From Streptomyces sp. NBC_01497 (GTDB lineage: Bacteria > Actinomycetota > Actinomycetes > Streptomycetales > Streptomycetaceae), in contig NZ_CP109427.1 in NCBI RefSeq assembly GCF_036250695.1, positions 7,688,001 to 7,752,000 of the forward strand: 64,000 nt of DNA, given 5' to 3'. A program made the position numbers and the translations under genes. Positions 33,933 to 42,668 of this stretch are shown here, piece by piece (positions within the stretch are counted from its first letter, which is position 1; each line of letters begins with the position of its first letter). The notes beneath the pieces are model-generated. The model worked only from the letters and a program-made list of their open reading frames with translations, made no database searches and was not told where the DNA came from.

Positions 33933-34790
33933 TCAGGCTTCGTCGCGGTAGCGCGGGGCGAGCGCCGCGCCGGCCGCCCGCCGGATGCCCCACTCCGCCG
34001 AAACCAGGCGGTCGAGCGCCGCCGGGTCGTCCAGGCCCGGCACACAGACACTCTCGTCGGTCCGCAGCGCGGCGAGCGACGCCGCCACGACGTCCCCCAC
34101 CGGCATCCCGCCGATGGCGTGGACGCGCGGTGTGTCCCCGGACACCGGCTCCTCGCCCCGCGTGAGATGGAACTCGGTCGCTGTCAGCCCGGGGCACAGC
34201 AACTGCACGCGCAGCGGCGTGTCCGCGAGCTCCGCCGCGAGCAGCCGGGTGAAGGTGACGACGAACCCCTTCGTCCCGCCGTACACGGCGCGCTGCGGGA
34301 GACCTCCGGGCGAGGGCGGCAGACTCCCCGAGAACGCCAGCAGGGATGCCACGTTCACCAGGGCGCCCCGCCCGCGCTCCAGCATGCCGGGCAGTGCGGC
34401 CCGGCTCAGCGCGGTCAGGGCCGTCACATTGAGCGCGACGACCTTGGCGAGCAGTGCGGGATCCCCCTCGGCGAACGGCCCGTACCCGTTGATGGCCGCG
34501 CTGTTGACCACCAGATCCACATCGTCGCGTCCCGCCCGTTCACTCACCCGCGCGAGCGCGCCGGCATCGGAGAGGTCCGCGGGAAGCTCCTCCACCCGTA
34601 TGCCGTGTTCCGCGCGCAGCCGCCCGGCCTGGAGGGCGAGCCGGTGCTCGCGCCGTGCGACGAGCACCAGGTCGTGACCCAGCGCGGCCAGCCGCTCCGC
34701 GTACGCGAAACCTATTCCGGACGACGCGCCCGTCACGAGCGCCGTCCCCGGACGGTCCGCCACCTTCGGCTCTTCGATGCCGCCACTCAC
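33933..34790 (-). CDS. SDR-family oxidoreductase
   Basis: A 285-residue short-chain dehydrogenase of the classical type. The cofactor motif is TGASSGIGFAYAERL near residue 20, the NSAA form of the NNAG motif is present, Ser lies in VNVASLLAF and the catalytic pair in AVYGGTKGF (YxxxK). GTG 34790 follows AGGGAGT and gives a normal N-terminus; the frame to 34913 adds non-conserved residues. Substrate unknown. It is divergent from the VOC gene at 34949. Confidence 0.9.
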   Translation of the reverse strand: MSGGIEEPKVADRPGTALVTGASSGIGFAYAERLAALGHDLVLVARREHRLALQAGRLRAEHGIRVEELPADLSDAGALARVSERAGRDDVDLVVNSAAINGYGPFAEGDPALLAKVVALNVTALTALSRAALPGMLERGRGALVNVASLLAFSGSLPPSPGGLPQRAVYGGTKGFVVTFTRLLAAELADTPLRVQLLCPGLTATEFHLTRGEEPVSGDTPRVHAIGGMPVGDVVAASLAALRTDESVCVPGLDDPAALDRLVSAEWGIRRAAGAALAPRYRDEA

Positions 34791-34948
34791 GTCGGACTCC
34801 CTTTCGTACGCCGAAACCGGTGCGCCATCATGCCCGGTCGCCTTGTGCGCTCCGGCCGGGGCCCGTGCGCTCCGGCCTCGCGGCGCGCGGCGCGCGACGT
34901 CCGTTTCGTTCATGACGTGACGCGCGGGCAGACGGCAGACTCGGCGCC

Positions 34949-35380
34949 ATGGACCAGCGCACGGATTTCCTCACCCTCTCCACCCGCGATCTCGACGCGG
35001 CCCGCCGCTTCTACCGCGACGGGCTCGGCTGGACGCCGCTTCTCGACGTGCCGGGCGAGATCGTCTTCTTCCAGGTCGGGTTCGGCTCGGTGCTCGGCTT
35101 CTTCGACGCGGCGAAGTTCGCGGACGATCTCGGCACCGGCGAGCAGCCCGTCTCCGGGGTCACGCTCGCGCACAACGTCGACAGCGCCGACGCCGTACGC
35201 GCCGTTGCGGCGCGTGCCGCCGCGGCCGGCGCCCTGGTGCTCAAGGAGCCGCAGGAGGCGGCGTTCGGCGGTTTTCACGCCCATGTCGCCGACCCGAACG
35301 GCGTCGTCTGGGAGATCGCGTACAACCCCGGCTGGAGCGTCGACGCGGACGGCACGGTGCGGCTGAGCACCGTCGACTGA
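34949..35380 (+). CDS. VOC-family (glyoxalase/bleomycin resistance-like) protein
   Basis: A 143-residue vicinal-oxygen-chelate domain protein of two beta-alpha-beta-beta-beta repeats: FLTLSTRDLDAARRFYRDGL in the first, and GGFHAHVADPNGVVWEIAYNP as the C-terminal signature. Such proteins are metal-dependent isomerases or dioxygenases, or metal-free drug-binding resistance proteins. Nothing specifies the ligand. Monocistronic. Confidence 0.9.
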   Translation: MDQRTDFLTLSTRDLDAARRFYRDGLGWTPLLDVPGEIVFFQVGFGSVLGFFDAAKFADDLGTGEQPVSGVTLAHNVDSADAVRAVAARAAAAGALVLKEPQEAAFGGFHAHVADPNGVVWEIAYNPGWSVDADGTVRLSTVD

Positions 35381-35501
35381 CAGGGTCGGGCGCGCGGCCG
35401 ACCGGCCCGGTACCGGATGCCCCTCGGGCTGCCGGGACCGGCGCTCGCCGGACATTCGCGCGCCCACGATCGCCCCCGGCGCGCCCCCTACGATGTCGCG
35501 C

Positions 35502-35742
35502 ATGTCGCGCACGTCCACGAGCAGTCCGCCCCTGCCCCGGCCCGCCGTGACACGTGCGGTCCTGATCCTGGTCCCGCTCACCGGGGTGCCTGTCCTGTAC
35601 GGCCGCCCGCACCTCACCGACCGCGCCCGTCGACGCCCTCGACCCGGTCTCGTCCGGCAGCGTCAGCGACCCGCAGGACCCGTCCGGGGCGCTGGAGACG
35701 CCTACGGCCGGGCCGGAACCGCCCGGCGCGCGTACGAGCTGA
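35502..35742 (+). pseudogene. Frameshifted small lipoprotein
   Basis: Reading from ATG 35502 gives MSRTSTSSPP, then a hydrophobic stretch ending VPLTG, and then an implausible frame. Shifting by one base inside the GGGG run at 35583-35586 gives LTGCLSC, a perfect lipobox. It is followed by an acidic Ser/Pro-rich tail (VDALDPVSSGSVSDPQDPSG) and a stop at 35740-35742, about 80 residues in all. A TACGAT -10 element at 35489-35494 lies 8 nt before the ATG, suggesting a leaderless transcript. One missing or extra G (mutation or sequencing error) explains the break. The family is not recognised. Confidence 0.5.
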
Positions 35743-36212
35743 CCGGGACCGCCCAGCACATGTGCGGCCGCACCGGCGTTCTCCGCCCTGCGTACCGGCC
35801 GTCCGGCGGCCCGGCGCCCAGGACCGCCTCGTACGCGGTGCACCGCCGGACTCACGTGACGGCAGCGCACGAGCGCGCGGCGAGGCGTGGCGGCCCGAGG
35901 CACCTCCCAGGACCCGGCCCCGCGGCGGCGGGGCCTCCGGGAGCGGCGGCCACGCCATCACCCGGTGCCTGGCCGCCGGCATCGCGCCCGGCCAGGCAAC
36001 GCCGTTCCTTGCCGCGGCTCTCGTGCCCGGCCCCGTTCAGCGCCGCCCCGGGCACGAACACACCCCCGGACGAGCCACGCCGGGCCCGCCCGGCGAACCG
36101 CTGCTCCTGCGCAGGGAGACCTCCGTCCGTCGCCGCCGCTCCGTCCACGGCGGCCGCTACCGGGACACCTCGTGCCCGCATCTCACTTTTCCGCACAAGG
36201 AGTCGCACCACC
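35743..36212. other. Intergenic region before DUF305 gene
   Basis: About 470 bp with no recognisable gene on either strand. Frames are Arg/Pro/Ala-rich. An AAGGAG ribosome site at 36197-36202 serves the next gene. Confidence 0.45.
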
Positions 36213-36896
36213 GTGACCACACGCCCTCGCATCCGCCCCGCCGCGGTGGCCACCGCCTTCGTGCTCGCCGCGCTCGCCCTCACCGCCTGCGCCGGTACCG
36301 GTGCCCCGGCTGCGGGCGGCAACAGCGGTGTCCCGCTGGACGGCGCTCCCTCGGCCTCCGCGAGCCCTGGCGCGCACAACGCCCAGGACGCCGCGTTCGC
36401 CCGGGCGATGATCCCGCACCACCGGCAGGCCGTCGCCATGGCGGCGCTCGCCCCCGGGCGGGCCGGATCCACGGCGGTACGGACACTGGCCGCACACGTC
36501 GCCCAGGCCCAGAGACCCGAGATCACCGCCATGGCCGGCTGGCTCACCGCGTGGGGTGCGGCCGCTCCGGCGGTCGAAGGCAGCGGGGACGACGGGATGG
36601 CCGGCATGGCGGCGACACCCTCGGCGTCGTCCGTGCCGCAGCGGCACGGCAGGGCCGCGGCCATGCCCGGCATGATGAGCGGCGAGGACATGACCGCGCT
36701 GCGTGGGCTGAGGGGCGCGGCGTTCGACTCCGCGTTCCTGCGGATGATGATCAGTCACCACCAGGGCGCCGTCACCATGGCCCGTACCGAGCGCAGCAGC
36801 GGCATGTACGGCCCGGCCAGGGAACTGGCCGCGTCGATCGTCGCCTCTCAGAGCGCCGAGATCGCGCGGATGAGGACGATGCCCGGCGGGCGGTGA
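36213..36896 (+). CDS. DUF305 lipoprotein
   Basis: A 227-residue predicted lipoprotein (lipobox LTAC, Cys26) with two DUF305 repeats: AFARAMIPHHRQAVAMA and FLRMMISHHQGAVTMAR. Between them is a Met/Gly/His-rich linker (DDGMAGMAATP, PGMMSGEDM). The HH and Met-rich motifs suggest binding of copper or another soft metal at the outer membrane face; the family function is not established. GTG 36213 follows AAGGAG by about 10 nt. An open frame extends far upstream but lacks a signal sequence. Confidence 0.9.
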   Translation: MTTRPRIRPAAVATAFVLAALALTACAGTGAPAAGGNSGVPLDGAPSASASPGAHNAQDAAFARAMIPHHRQAVAMAALAPGRAGSTAVRTLAAHVAQAQRPEITAMAGWLTAWGAAAPAVEGSGDDGMAGMAATPSASSVPQRHGRAAAMPGMMSGEDMTALRGLRGAAFDSAFLRMMISHHQGAVTMARTERSSGMYGPARELAASIVASQSAEIARMRTMPGGR

Positions 36897-36949
36897 TCCG
36901 GCCGTGCCACGGGATCGCCCCGGTGATCGCGTGGCACCGCCGGCAGGCG

Positions 36950-37408
36950 TCAGCCGCCGAGTGCGCCGGTCCTCGTTCCCTGCGCGCCCACGAGCCGCCA
37001 GGGCCCTGCGTCAGCAGGGTGGACGAAGACGTGCGTGTAGCGGCTGTCGGCCGTCCATGATCCGCCGCGGAAACGTCCCGTCATCCGGGTGTGGCCCACG
37101 ACGAGCGCCGTGGAGCCGAACAGCCGTACGGACGGCTCGCCCTCGTCGGCCGTGACCGTGTCGAACCCGAGCAGGCCCGAGGTGACGGCCTCCAGCAGGT
37201 CCGGCTTCGGGATCGCGGAGCCGCCCAGGACGTCGACGAGGACGAAGCGGTCGTCCAGCAACCGCGCGAGCCCGGCGCCGTCGGCCCGCACGAGCGAGGC
37301 GAAGAACAGCCTGTCGGCCGCGCGGACGTCTGCCTCGTCGCCGGGGGAGGAGGCGGGGTGGACGACGGACGCGGGCGGGGACGTGACGGCGTGCTGCTGT
37401 GCGGTCAT
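36950..37408 (-). CDS. NTF2-like (SnoaL/DUF4440) protein
   Basis: A 152-residue cone-fold NTF2-like domain: ADVRAADRLFFASLVRADGA, LLDDRFVLVDVLGG and FRGGSWTADSRYTHVFVH. Family members are small-molecule isomerases or ligand-binding proteins, often of unknown role. ATG 37408 has AAGGAGC upstream. It is convergent with the DUF305 gene. Confidence 0.88.
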   Translation of the reverse strand: MTAQQHAVTSPPASVVHPASSPGDEADVRAADRLFFASLVRADGAGLARLLDDRFVLVDVLGGSAIPKPDLLEAVTSGLLGFDTVTADEGEPSVRLFGSTALVVGHTRMTGRFRGGSWTADSRYTHVFVHPADAGPWRLVGAQGTRTGALGG

Positions 37409-37617
37409 GGAGCGGCTCCTTACGGACCGGGGGGACTGGGACCGGGCCGACGGTAGGCGTTGACGCCGACGTCAGGTCCAGGCCCGGCCCTGCCGGTGGC
37501 GAGCGCGCCCCAGCCCGGTCCGGCTCAGGCCCCGCACGGTGGGGCCCCGGTGGTGAAGCGCCACGCCGCTGGTGCCCACACGGCCCGGTCCGGGTCAGGC
37601 CCGGCCCGGCGCCCCGG

Positions 37618-38385
37618 TCAGACGAGTTCGAGTCCGCCGTCGACCGTCAGCACCTGGCCGGTGAGCCAGGCGCCCGCGCCGCTCCCGGCCAGCCGTACGG
37701 CCCACTCGGCGACCTCGTCCGGCTCACCGCGCCGTCCGAGCGGGATGCGGGCCGCCTCGTCGGCCTTGACCTGGTCGGCCACGTCGTCCGGCAGCCCGGC
37801 GGCGAGGAGAGCCCCGGACTCCGTGGGACCGGGTGCGACGGCGTTCACCCGTACGCCGCGCGGCGCGAGTTCGAGGGCCCAGCTGCGGGTCAGCTGCTCG
37901 ATCGCGGCCTTGGCCGCCGCGTAGTGCCCCGCGCCCGCCAGCGGCCGGTGGCCGAACGTGCTCGACACGTTCACGATGGCTCCGCCCGCCGCCGCGAGGT
38001 GCGGCAATGCCGCCCGCGCCAGCAGGCTCGGCGCCGTGACGTGCACGGCGAACAGCCGCTCGACGCCCTCGGCCGTGACCGTGTCGAGCGGCATGGCCGC
38101 GAAGGCTCCCGCGTTGTTGACGAGGACGTCGAGGCGTCCCCATCGCCCGATGGCGGCGGCCACGATCTGCTCGGGCGCGTCCGCCGCGCAGATGTCCGCG
38201 GGGAAGGGGGTGATGCCCGGGTGGAGCGCGGCCGTCCCGTCGAGCGCGTCGGGCCGCCTGCCGACGCCGAGCACATGGGCGCCGGTCCGTGCGAAGGCCA
38301 GGGCGGTGGCGCGGCCGATGCCGGAGCCGGCGCCCGTGACGACGACGGTGCGGCCGGTGCGGTGGTCCTGGGGTGTGTCCGGCAT
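37618..38385 (-). CDS. SDR-family oxidoreductase
   Basis: A 255-residue classical short-chain dehydrogenase with all active-site residues: TGAGSGIGRATAL cofactor motif, NNAG (DVLVNNAGAF), Ser in VNVSSTFG, Tyr and Lys in GHYAAAKAAIEQL, and C-terminal GQVLTVDGGLELV. It is probably an NADPH-dependent 3-ketoacyl- or alcohol-type reductase. ATG 38385 follows AAGGCGG. A candidate operator dyad lies 29-46 bp upstream. Confidence 0.92.
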   Translation of the reverse strand: MPDTPQDHRTGRTVVVTGAGSGIGRATALAFARTGAHVLGVGRRPDALDGTAALHPGITPFPADICAADAPEQIVAAAIGRWGRLDVLVNNAGAFAAMPLDTVTAEGVERLFAVHVTAPSLLARAALPHLAAAGGAIVNVSSTFGHRPLAGAGHYAAAKAAIEQLTRSWALELAPRGVRVNAVAPGPTESGALLAAGLPDDVADQVKADEAARIPLGRRGEPDEVAEWAVRLAGSGAGAWLTGQVLTVDGGLELV

Positions 38386-38413
38386 GGTGCGCCGCCTTCG
38401 CTCGATGTTCGAT

Positions 38414-38431
38414 GTTCGTGAAACGTCGAAC
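38414..38431. promoter_or_regulatory. Candidate operator dyad upstream of SDR
   Basis: GTTCG-N8-CGAAC (38414-38418 and 38427-38431) just upstream of the SDR start, with overlapping direct GATGTTCG repeats at 38404-38418. Position near the promoter is suggestive; the arms are short. Confidence 0.35.
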
Positions 38432-38491
38432 GAAACTACCACGGGCACCCCGCCCCGGCGTCGGGCCCGGCTCCGGCTCCGGGCGGGCCGG

Positions 38492-39724
38492 TCAGTCCAC
38501 CAGCGCCTGCCGCACCAGGCCCCGCAGGTACGAGCGGATCGGGTACGTGCTGGACGGCAGCAACTGGGTGAAGAAGGACACCGTGATGTCCTCGGCCGGG
38601 TCGACCCAGAAGGCGGTGCTCGCGGCGCCGCCCCAGCCGTACTCACCCTGCGACGCCAGGCCCCGCAGTGCCACCGGGTCGGTGACCACCGAGAATCCGA
38701 GGCCGAAGCCCGTGCCCTCGAACGGCGTCTCGCTGAACAGCCGCCGTCCGAAGCTCTCCAGATCCGCGCCACCCGGCAACTGGTTGCGGGTCATGTGATC
38801 CACCGTGCGCGAGCCGAGCAGCCGCACCCCGTCGGCGGCCCCGCGCCCACGCAGCATCTCCATCAGCCGGTGGTAGTCGGCGGCGGGACCGATGAGCCCG
38901 CCGCCGCCGGACAGGTGGCGCGGCGCCGTCGTGAGCGCCCGTCCCCCCGAGCCCGCTGGGCTGATGCCGCCACCCGGCACGGGCACGTAGAGCGAGGCGA
39001 GCCGGTCGGCCCCTTCCTCCGAGACGTGGAAACCCGTCCCGGTCATTTTGAGGGGTTCGAAGACACGGGTGCGGAAGAACGTGTCGAGGCTCTGCCCGGA
39101 GGCGACTTCGACGACCCGGCCCAGCACATCGGTGGCGACGGAGTAGTTCCATTCTGCGCCCGGCTGGAACAGCAGCGGTATGTCCGCCCACGCGTCGCAC
39201 GAGTCGGCGAGTGTGAACTCTCCCGGCTGACCCCACTCGAAGCCGCGGGCGCGCAGGATCGCGTCGACCGGGTGCGCCCGCAGGAAGCCGTACGTCAGGC
39301 CGGAGGTGTGGGTGAGCAGGTTCCACACCGTCATCGGGCGGGTGAGCGGTTCGGTCGTCGGCCGGAGGTCGCTGCCGCCGGTGAAGACCCGCAGATCGGC
39401 GAAGGACGGGATGAACTTCTCTACTGGGTCCGTGAGTTGGAGAGCCCCCTCTTCGTAGAGCATCATCGCGGCGATGGAGGTCACGGGCTTGGTCATCGAG
39501 TACCAGCGCCACAGCGTGTCGGATTCCACCGGACGGCCGGACGCCACGTCGCGCAGTCCGTACGTGGACAGGTGGACGATCCGCCCGGCGCGACTGACCG
39601 TGATCAGCCAGCCGGGGAGCCGCCCGTCGTCCACGTACGGCCGGAAGTACCGGTCGATACGGGCCAGTCGCTCCGGGTCGAAACCGAGTTCACCGGCTTC
39701 CGCCTCCACACCGAAATCAGCCAT
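38492..39724 (-). CDS. Beta-lactamase-fold serine hydrolase (class C/EstB type)
   Basis: A 410-residue serine beta-lactamase-related protein. The SxxK motif is WRWYSMTKPVTS, the second motif region is WNYSVATDVLG (Tyr general base), and a WGGAAST region replaces the KTG triad, as in esterases of this fold (EstB-like). There is no signal peptide, so it is cytoplasmic and more likely an esterase or peptidase than an antibiotic-resistance enzyme. ATG 39724 follows GGAGG. It lies directly downstream of the decayed Baeyer-Villiger monooxygenase. Esterases often accompany these enzymes to hydrolyse the ester or lactone produced. Confidence 0.91.
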   Translation of the reverse strand: MADFGVEAEAGELGFDPERLARIDRYFRPYVDDGRLPGWLITVSRAGRIVHLSTYGLRDVASGRPVESDTLWRWYSMTKPVTSIAAMMLYEEGALQLTDPVEKFIPSFADLRVFTGGSDLRPTTEPLTRPMTVWNLLTHTSGLTYGFLRAHPVDAILRARGFEWGQPGEFTLADSCDAWADIPLLFQPGAEWNYSVATDVLGRVVEVASGQSLDTFFRTRVFEPLKMTGTGFHVSEEGADRLASLYVPVPGGGISPAGSGGRALTTAPRHLSGGGGLIGPAADYHRLMEMLRGRGAADGVRLLGSRTVDHMTRNQLPGGADLESFGRRLFSETPFEGTGFGLGFSVVTDPVALRGLASQGEYGWGGAASTAFWVDPAEDITVSFFTQLLPSSTYPIRSYLRGLVRQALVD

Positions 39725-39837
39725 GTGCCGCCTCCACGGGGGTTGAGAGTGTCTGCCGTGCCGCCTGCCGGGGTACGGGGTCATGACCCGCCGGCCTCCC
39801 GGTCCCCCGCCGCGGGGCCCGGGAGGCCGGCTCGTCC

Positions 39838-40687
39838 TCAGCAGAATTCCAGTCCGTCGAACGAGCCGGACGTGTGCCACCGTTCCAGAAGGGCGAAGAA
39901 CACCGAAGGTCCGTCCGGATGGCCCACCGCGAGCCGCCCGGGGCCGGGGTCCCGGCCCTCGCTGTTGTAGTAGCCCGGTGTGCAGTCGGCGGCCCGCCCA
40001 CGCCGGCCGGCCCCCGACGTGAGCAGGTCGAGACAGGACCCCACAGCTTCCCCGGTGGCCTCCACCTCGCGGTGACCGCCCTCCGGCAGGTGCCGTACGA
40101 CAGCGGTGACCGCCCGGGCCGGCTCGCTCGGGTTGTGCGGGATGGTGGAGAGCAGGTACGCGTCCTGGCTGTGCTGGACCAGGAACAGGTTCGGGAAACC
40201 ATGCACGTGGATGCCGTGCAAGGTGCGCGTCCCGTCGGCCCAGTGGTCGCCGAGCCGTATCCCGTCCCGGCCCGTCACGTCGACCCCGGGCCCTGCGGGT
40301 GCAGCCCGTACCCACTTCGAAGCCGGACGCGTGGATGACGCGGTCGACCTCGTGGGCGCGGCCGGCGGCCACCACCGACGTCTCGGTGATCCGCTCGACG
40401 CCCCTGCCGTCGGTGTCGACGAAGTGCACGCCCGGCCGGTTGAACGACTGAAGGTACGCGTCGTTGAAACAGGGACGTTTGCACTTCCTGCGGTCCCACA
40501 CCTGCAGCCGCGCGGCCGGTCGGTGACGGACTCGCGCGCGGTCCTCGGTGTACGGGTCCCCGAGGTGGTGCGCGAGCCGGCCGGTGAGCCGCAGATACTG
40601 GTCGTTGCCGTCGGGCCGCAGCGGCTTGTCGCGCTCCGCGGGGTACTTCCGCAGGAGGGCTTCCCTCTCGCCGGCCGTGACGCCCAT
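39838..40687 (-). pseudogene. Baeyer-Villiger / flavin monooxygenase relic
   Basis: The N-terminus (ALLRKYPAERDKPLRPDGND, then LTGRLAHHLGDPYTED) and C-terminal third (KCKRPCFNDAYLQSFNRPGV, then LHGIHVHGFPNLFLVQ) of a cyclohexanone/phenylacetone-monooxygenase-type enzyme are joined. About 350 residues are missing: the FAD GxGxxG, the BVMO fingerprint and the NADPH domain. There are also frameshifts: one at about 40510-40540 near the deletion, where VTD continues in another frame, and a one-base insertion in the GC run near 40284-40295, restoring RRAGVDVTG. ATG 40687 has GGAG upstream. It cannot be a working oxygenase. Confidence 0.8.
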
Positions 40688-40749
40688 GCGCAGCTCCGGG
40701 GACGCGTGACGGGGACGCCGGACACCGGCGTCCCTGGACGATGTCAGCG

Positions 40750-40767
40750 TGTCACTCCTGAGTGACA
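40750..40767. promoter_or_regulatory. Perfect 18-bp TetR operator candidate
   Basis: TGTCACTCCTGAGTGACA has 8-bp perfect arms around CT and lies between the divergent monooxygenase relic (start 40687) and TetR gene (start 40797). It covers the likely promoters of both. Confidence 0.7.
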
Positions 40768-40796
40768 GGCCGCAAGTGCCCTCGTACGATTGCTCC

Positions 40797-41423
40797 ATGG
40801 TCGAACGCACCTCTCCCGTACGCCCGTTGGCCGACGAGGCGCGCGACGCCGCCAGGTCCCGCATCCTGCGCGCGGCCGGCACGGTGCTGTCCCGGCGCGG
40901 ACTCGCGGCGACCGTGGACGACGTCGCCGACGTCGCATGTGTCAGCCGCCGTACGGTCTTCCGCCACTTCGCGACCCGCGAGGGCTTGTTCGCCGCCGCG
41001 ATCCGCTCCGGTGTGCACCGCTACGCGGAGCAGTTGCCGCCACCGCCCGAGGACGGCGACCTGCGTGGCTGGCTGGTCGAGGTACTGACGGTGACCCACC
41101 GGCTCAACGCCCGCAACGGGCGCGTCTACTGGGAACTGGCGGCCCTGGAGCCCGAGGCCGCGCTCTCGCCGGAGCTGCTGGGGGCGGCGACCGAACGGCG
41201 CGAGAGTCGCCGCGCGTTCGCCGCGGAGGTCACCACCCGGCTGTGGCACGCCAGGGGCGGGGCGGACGCGGCGCCGCCCTGGCTGGTGGACGCGGTCGCG
41301 GTGCACCTGTCGGGGTTCACGACACAATCCCTGGCAGGGGACTTCGGCCGTACACCCGAGGAGGTGGCGGAGGTGTCCGCACGAGTGCTGGAGGCCTGTC
41401 TGCGCAGCGTGCTGGAGTGCTGA
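40797..41423 (+). CDS. TetR-family transcriptional regulator
   Basis: A 208-residue regulator. The helix-turn-helix is ILRAAGTVLSRRGLAATVDD then VACVSRRTVFRHFATREG at residues 20-65, followed by a helical effector domain. It is divergent from the monooxygenase relic/esterase pair, with the palindrome at 40750-40767 between them, so it probably repressed them. ATG 40797 is preferred; a start 48 nt upstream would place the operator's right arm inside the gene. Confidence 0.9.
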   Translation: MVERTSPVRPLADEARDAARSRILRAAGTVLSRRGLAATVDDVADVACVSRRTVFRHFATREGLFAAAIRSGVHRYAEQLPPPPEDGDLRGWLVEVLTVTHRLNARNGRVYWELAALEPEAALSPELLGAATERRESRRAFAAEVTTRLWHARGGADAAPPWLVDAVAVHLSGFTTQSLAGDFGRTPEEVAEVSARVLEACLRSVLEC

Positions 41424-41550
41424 CCGGGGCCTGGGCGCCCCGGCGTGATCCGAGCGGTGCGAACCCGGTGGAGCCTTCCGCGCCGTTCCGGCAGACTGGC
41501 GTGCCGTTGACGGCCAGGACGGCCAGGACGGCGAGGGGATCGGGGCGCGC

Positions 41551-41994
41551 ATGACGGAGGACGACATCATCGGGTACGTACGGAGCCTGCCCGGCGCGGT
41601 GGCGGCGACGGCGGTGAAGAGCACCGGGGAGCCGGCGGTGACCCGGGGCGACGCGTTCCTCCCCCACGCGCCGGACGGTGACACACCGAAGGCGCGGCGG
41701 TTCCCGTTCGCGACCCTCGGCCATCCGGGGTTCGGCACCGCTTCCGGCCCCGCCCGACCCGGCGTCTTCCCGCTCGGCGCCGCCGTCGGCAGGAAACGCT
41801 CCGGGCGACTCCTCGGCCACGGGCCCGGGACCGCGGACACCCCCGACCACACCGGCGCCGGCCGCCTCCTGCCGCCGCCGGTGTATGCGGCGCAGGGCCG
41901 GGCGTCCGTGCTGAACCCGGCGGGTACGACATCCGCACGGGCACGTGCCCTGCCCGCCGCCGTCCACGACCGGGCCCGACGGGGGCGACGGTGA
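41551..41994 (+). CDS. DUF6194-family protein
   Basis: 147 residues. The pattern EDDIIGYVRSLPGA, WGD-like RGDAFLPHAPDG, FPFATLG, RPGVFPLGAAVGR and PPPVYAAQGRASVLNPAG matches the small DUF6194 proteins of actinomycetes, of unknown function. The gene ends in a GTGA overlap with the next gene (41991), implying translational coupling with the CPT-like kinase. Start ATG 41551; no strong ribosome site. Confidence 0.75.
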   Translation: MTEDDIIGYVRSLPGAVAATAVKSTGEPAVTRGDAFLPHAPDGDTPKARRFPFATLGHPGFGTASGPARPGVFPLGAAVGRKRSGRLLGHGPGTADTPDHTGAGRLLPPPVYAAQGRASVLNPAGTTSARARALPAAVHDRARRGRR

Positions 41995-42632
41995 GTGCGG
42001 CCGGCGGGAGCCCCGCCGTGACCACGGAAGGCGAGGCGGAGATCGCGGCCGGCGAGGCGGAGATCCCCGGGACCGGCGGGCCCGGCATGGTGATCCTGCT
42101 GAACGGCACGTCGAGTTCGGGCAAGTCGAGCATCGCGGCCGAACTGCTTCCGATCCTCGACGACACCTACTTCCATTTCCCCGTCGACGCCTTCCACGCC
42201 CTGCGCGTCGACCGCGACATCGCCGACGAGGACCTCCAGGCGGAGATCGACCGGACGGTGAAGGGCTTCCACCGGGCCGTGGCGGGCATGGCGGCCGCCG
42301 GCAACAACCTGGTGGTGGACGTGCCGATGAGCCGTCGCTGGCGGCTGCTGGACTGCGTGAACCTGCTGGACCCGTGCCGCGTGGTGCTCGTCAAGGTCTA
42401 CTGTCCGCTGCCCGAACTGCTCAGGCGCGAAGCGGCACGCGCAGACCGCACCCCAGGACTCGCGGCGGCGCAGTACCCGCGCGTGCACGCCCACGGGATC
42501 CACGATGTGGAGTGCGACACCGCGCGTGCCTCACCGCGCGCGTGCGCGGAGCGTGTCAAGGCCTACCTGGCGGCGCCGCGCCGTCCGACGGCCTTCGAGC
42601 AGCTCGGGGGCGGCCTCGGGCAGCGCGGGTGA
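41991..42632 (+). CDS. Chloramphenicol phosphotransferase-like kinase
   Basis: 213 residues. The P-loop GTSSSGKSSIA near residue 40 follows a 30-residue Ala/Glu/Gly-rich leader, so translation may actually begin at MVILLNG. The features FPVDAFHAL (catalytic Asp), VVDVPMSRRWRLLDC and YCPLPELLRREAARADRTPG match the CPT family. That family phosphorylates the 3'-hydroxyl of chloramphenicol in S. venezuelae, but most members have unknown substrates. The GTG at 41991 overlaps the stop of the DUF6194 gene. The GNAT acetyltransferase follows on the same strand. Confidence 0.88.
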   Translation: MSAAGGSPAVTTEGEAEIAAGEAEIPGTGGPGMVILLNGTSSSGKSSIAAELLPILDDTYFHFPVDAFHALRVDRDIADEDLQAEIDRTVKGFHRAVAGMAAAGNNLVVDVPMSRRWRLLDCVNLLDPCRVVLVKVYCPLPELLRREAARADRTPGLAAAQYPRVHAHGIHDVECDTARASPRACAERVKAYLAAPRRPTAFEQLGGGLGQRG

Positions 42633-42668
42633 ACGCCGTTGACGCCGTGCGGGAGGGCACGCTTGGCT

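Noticed and set aside
38492..39724. Beta-lactam resistance enzyme
   Set aside because: It lacks a signal peptide and the KTG triad; the EstB-like esterase reading and the BVMO neighbour are more consistent.
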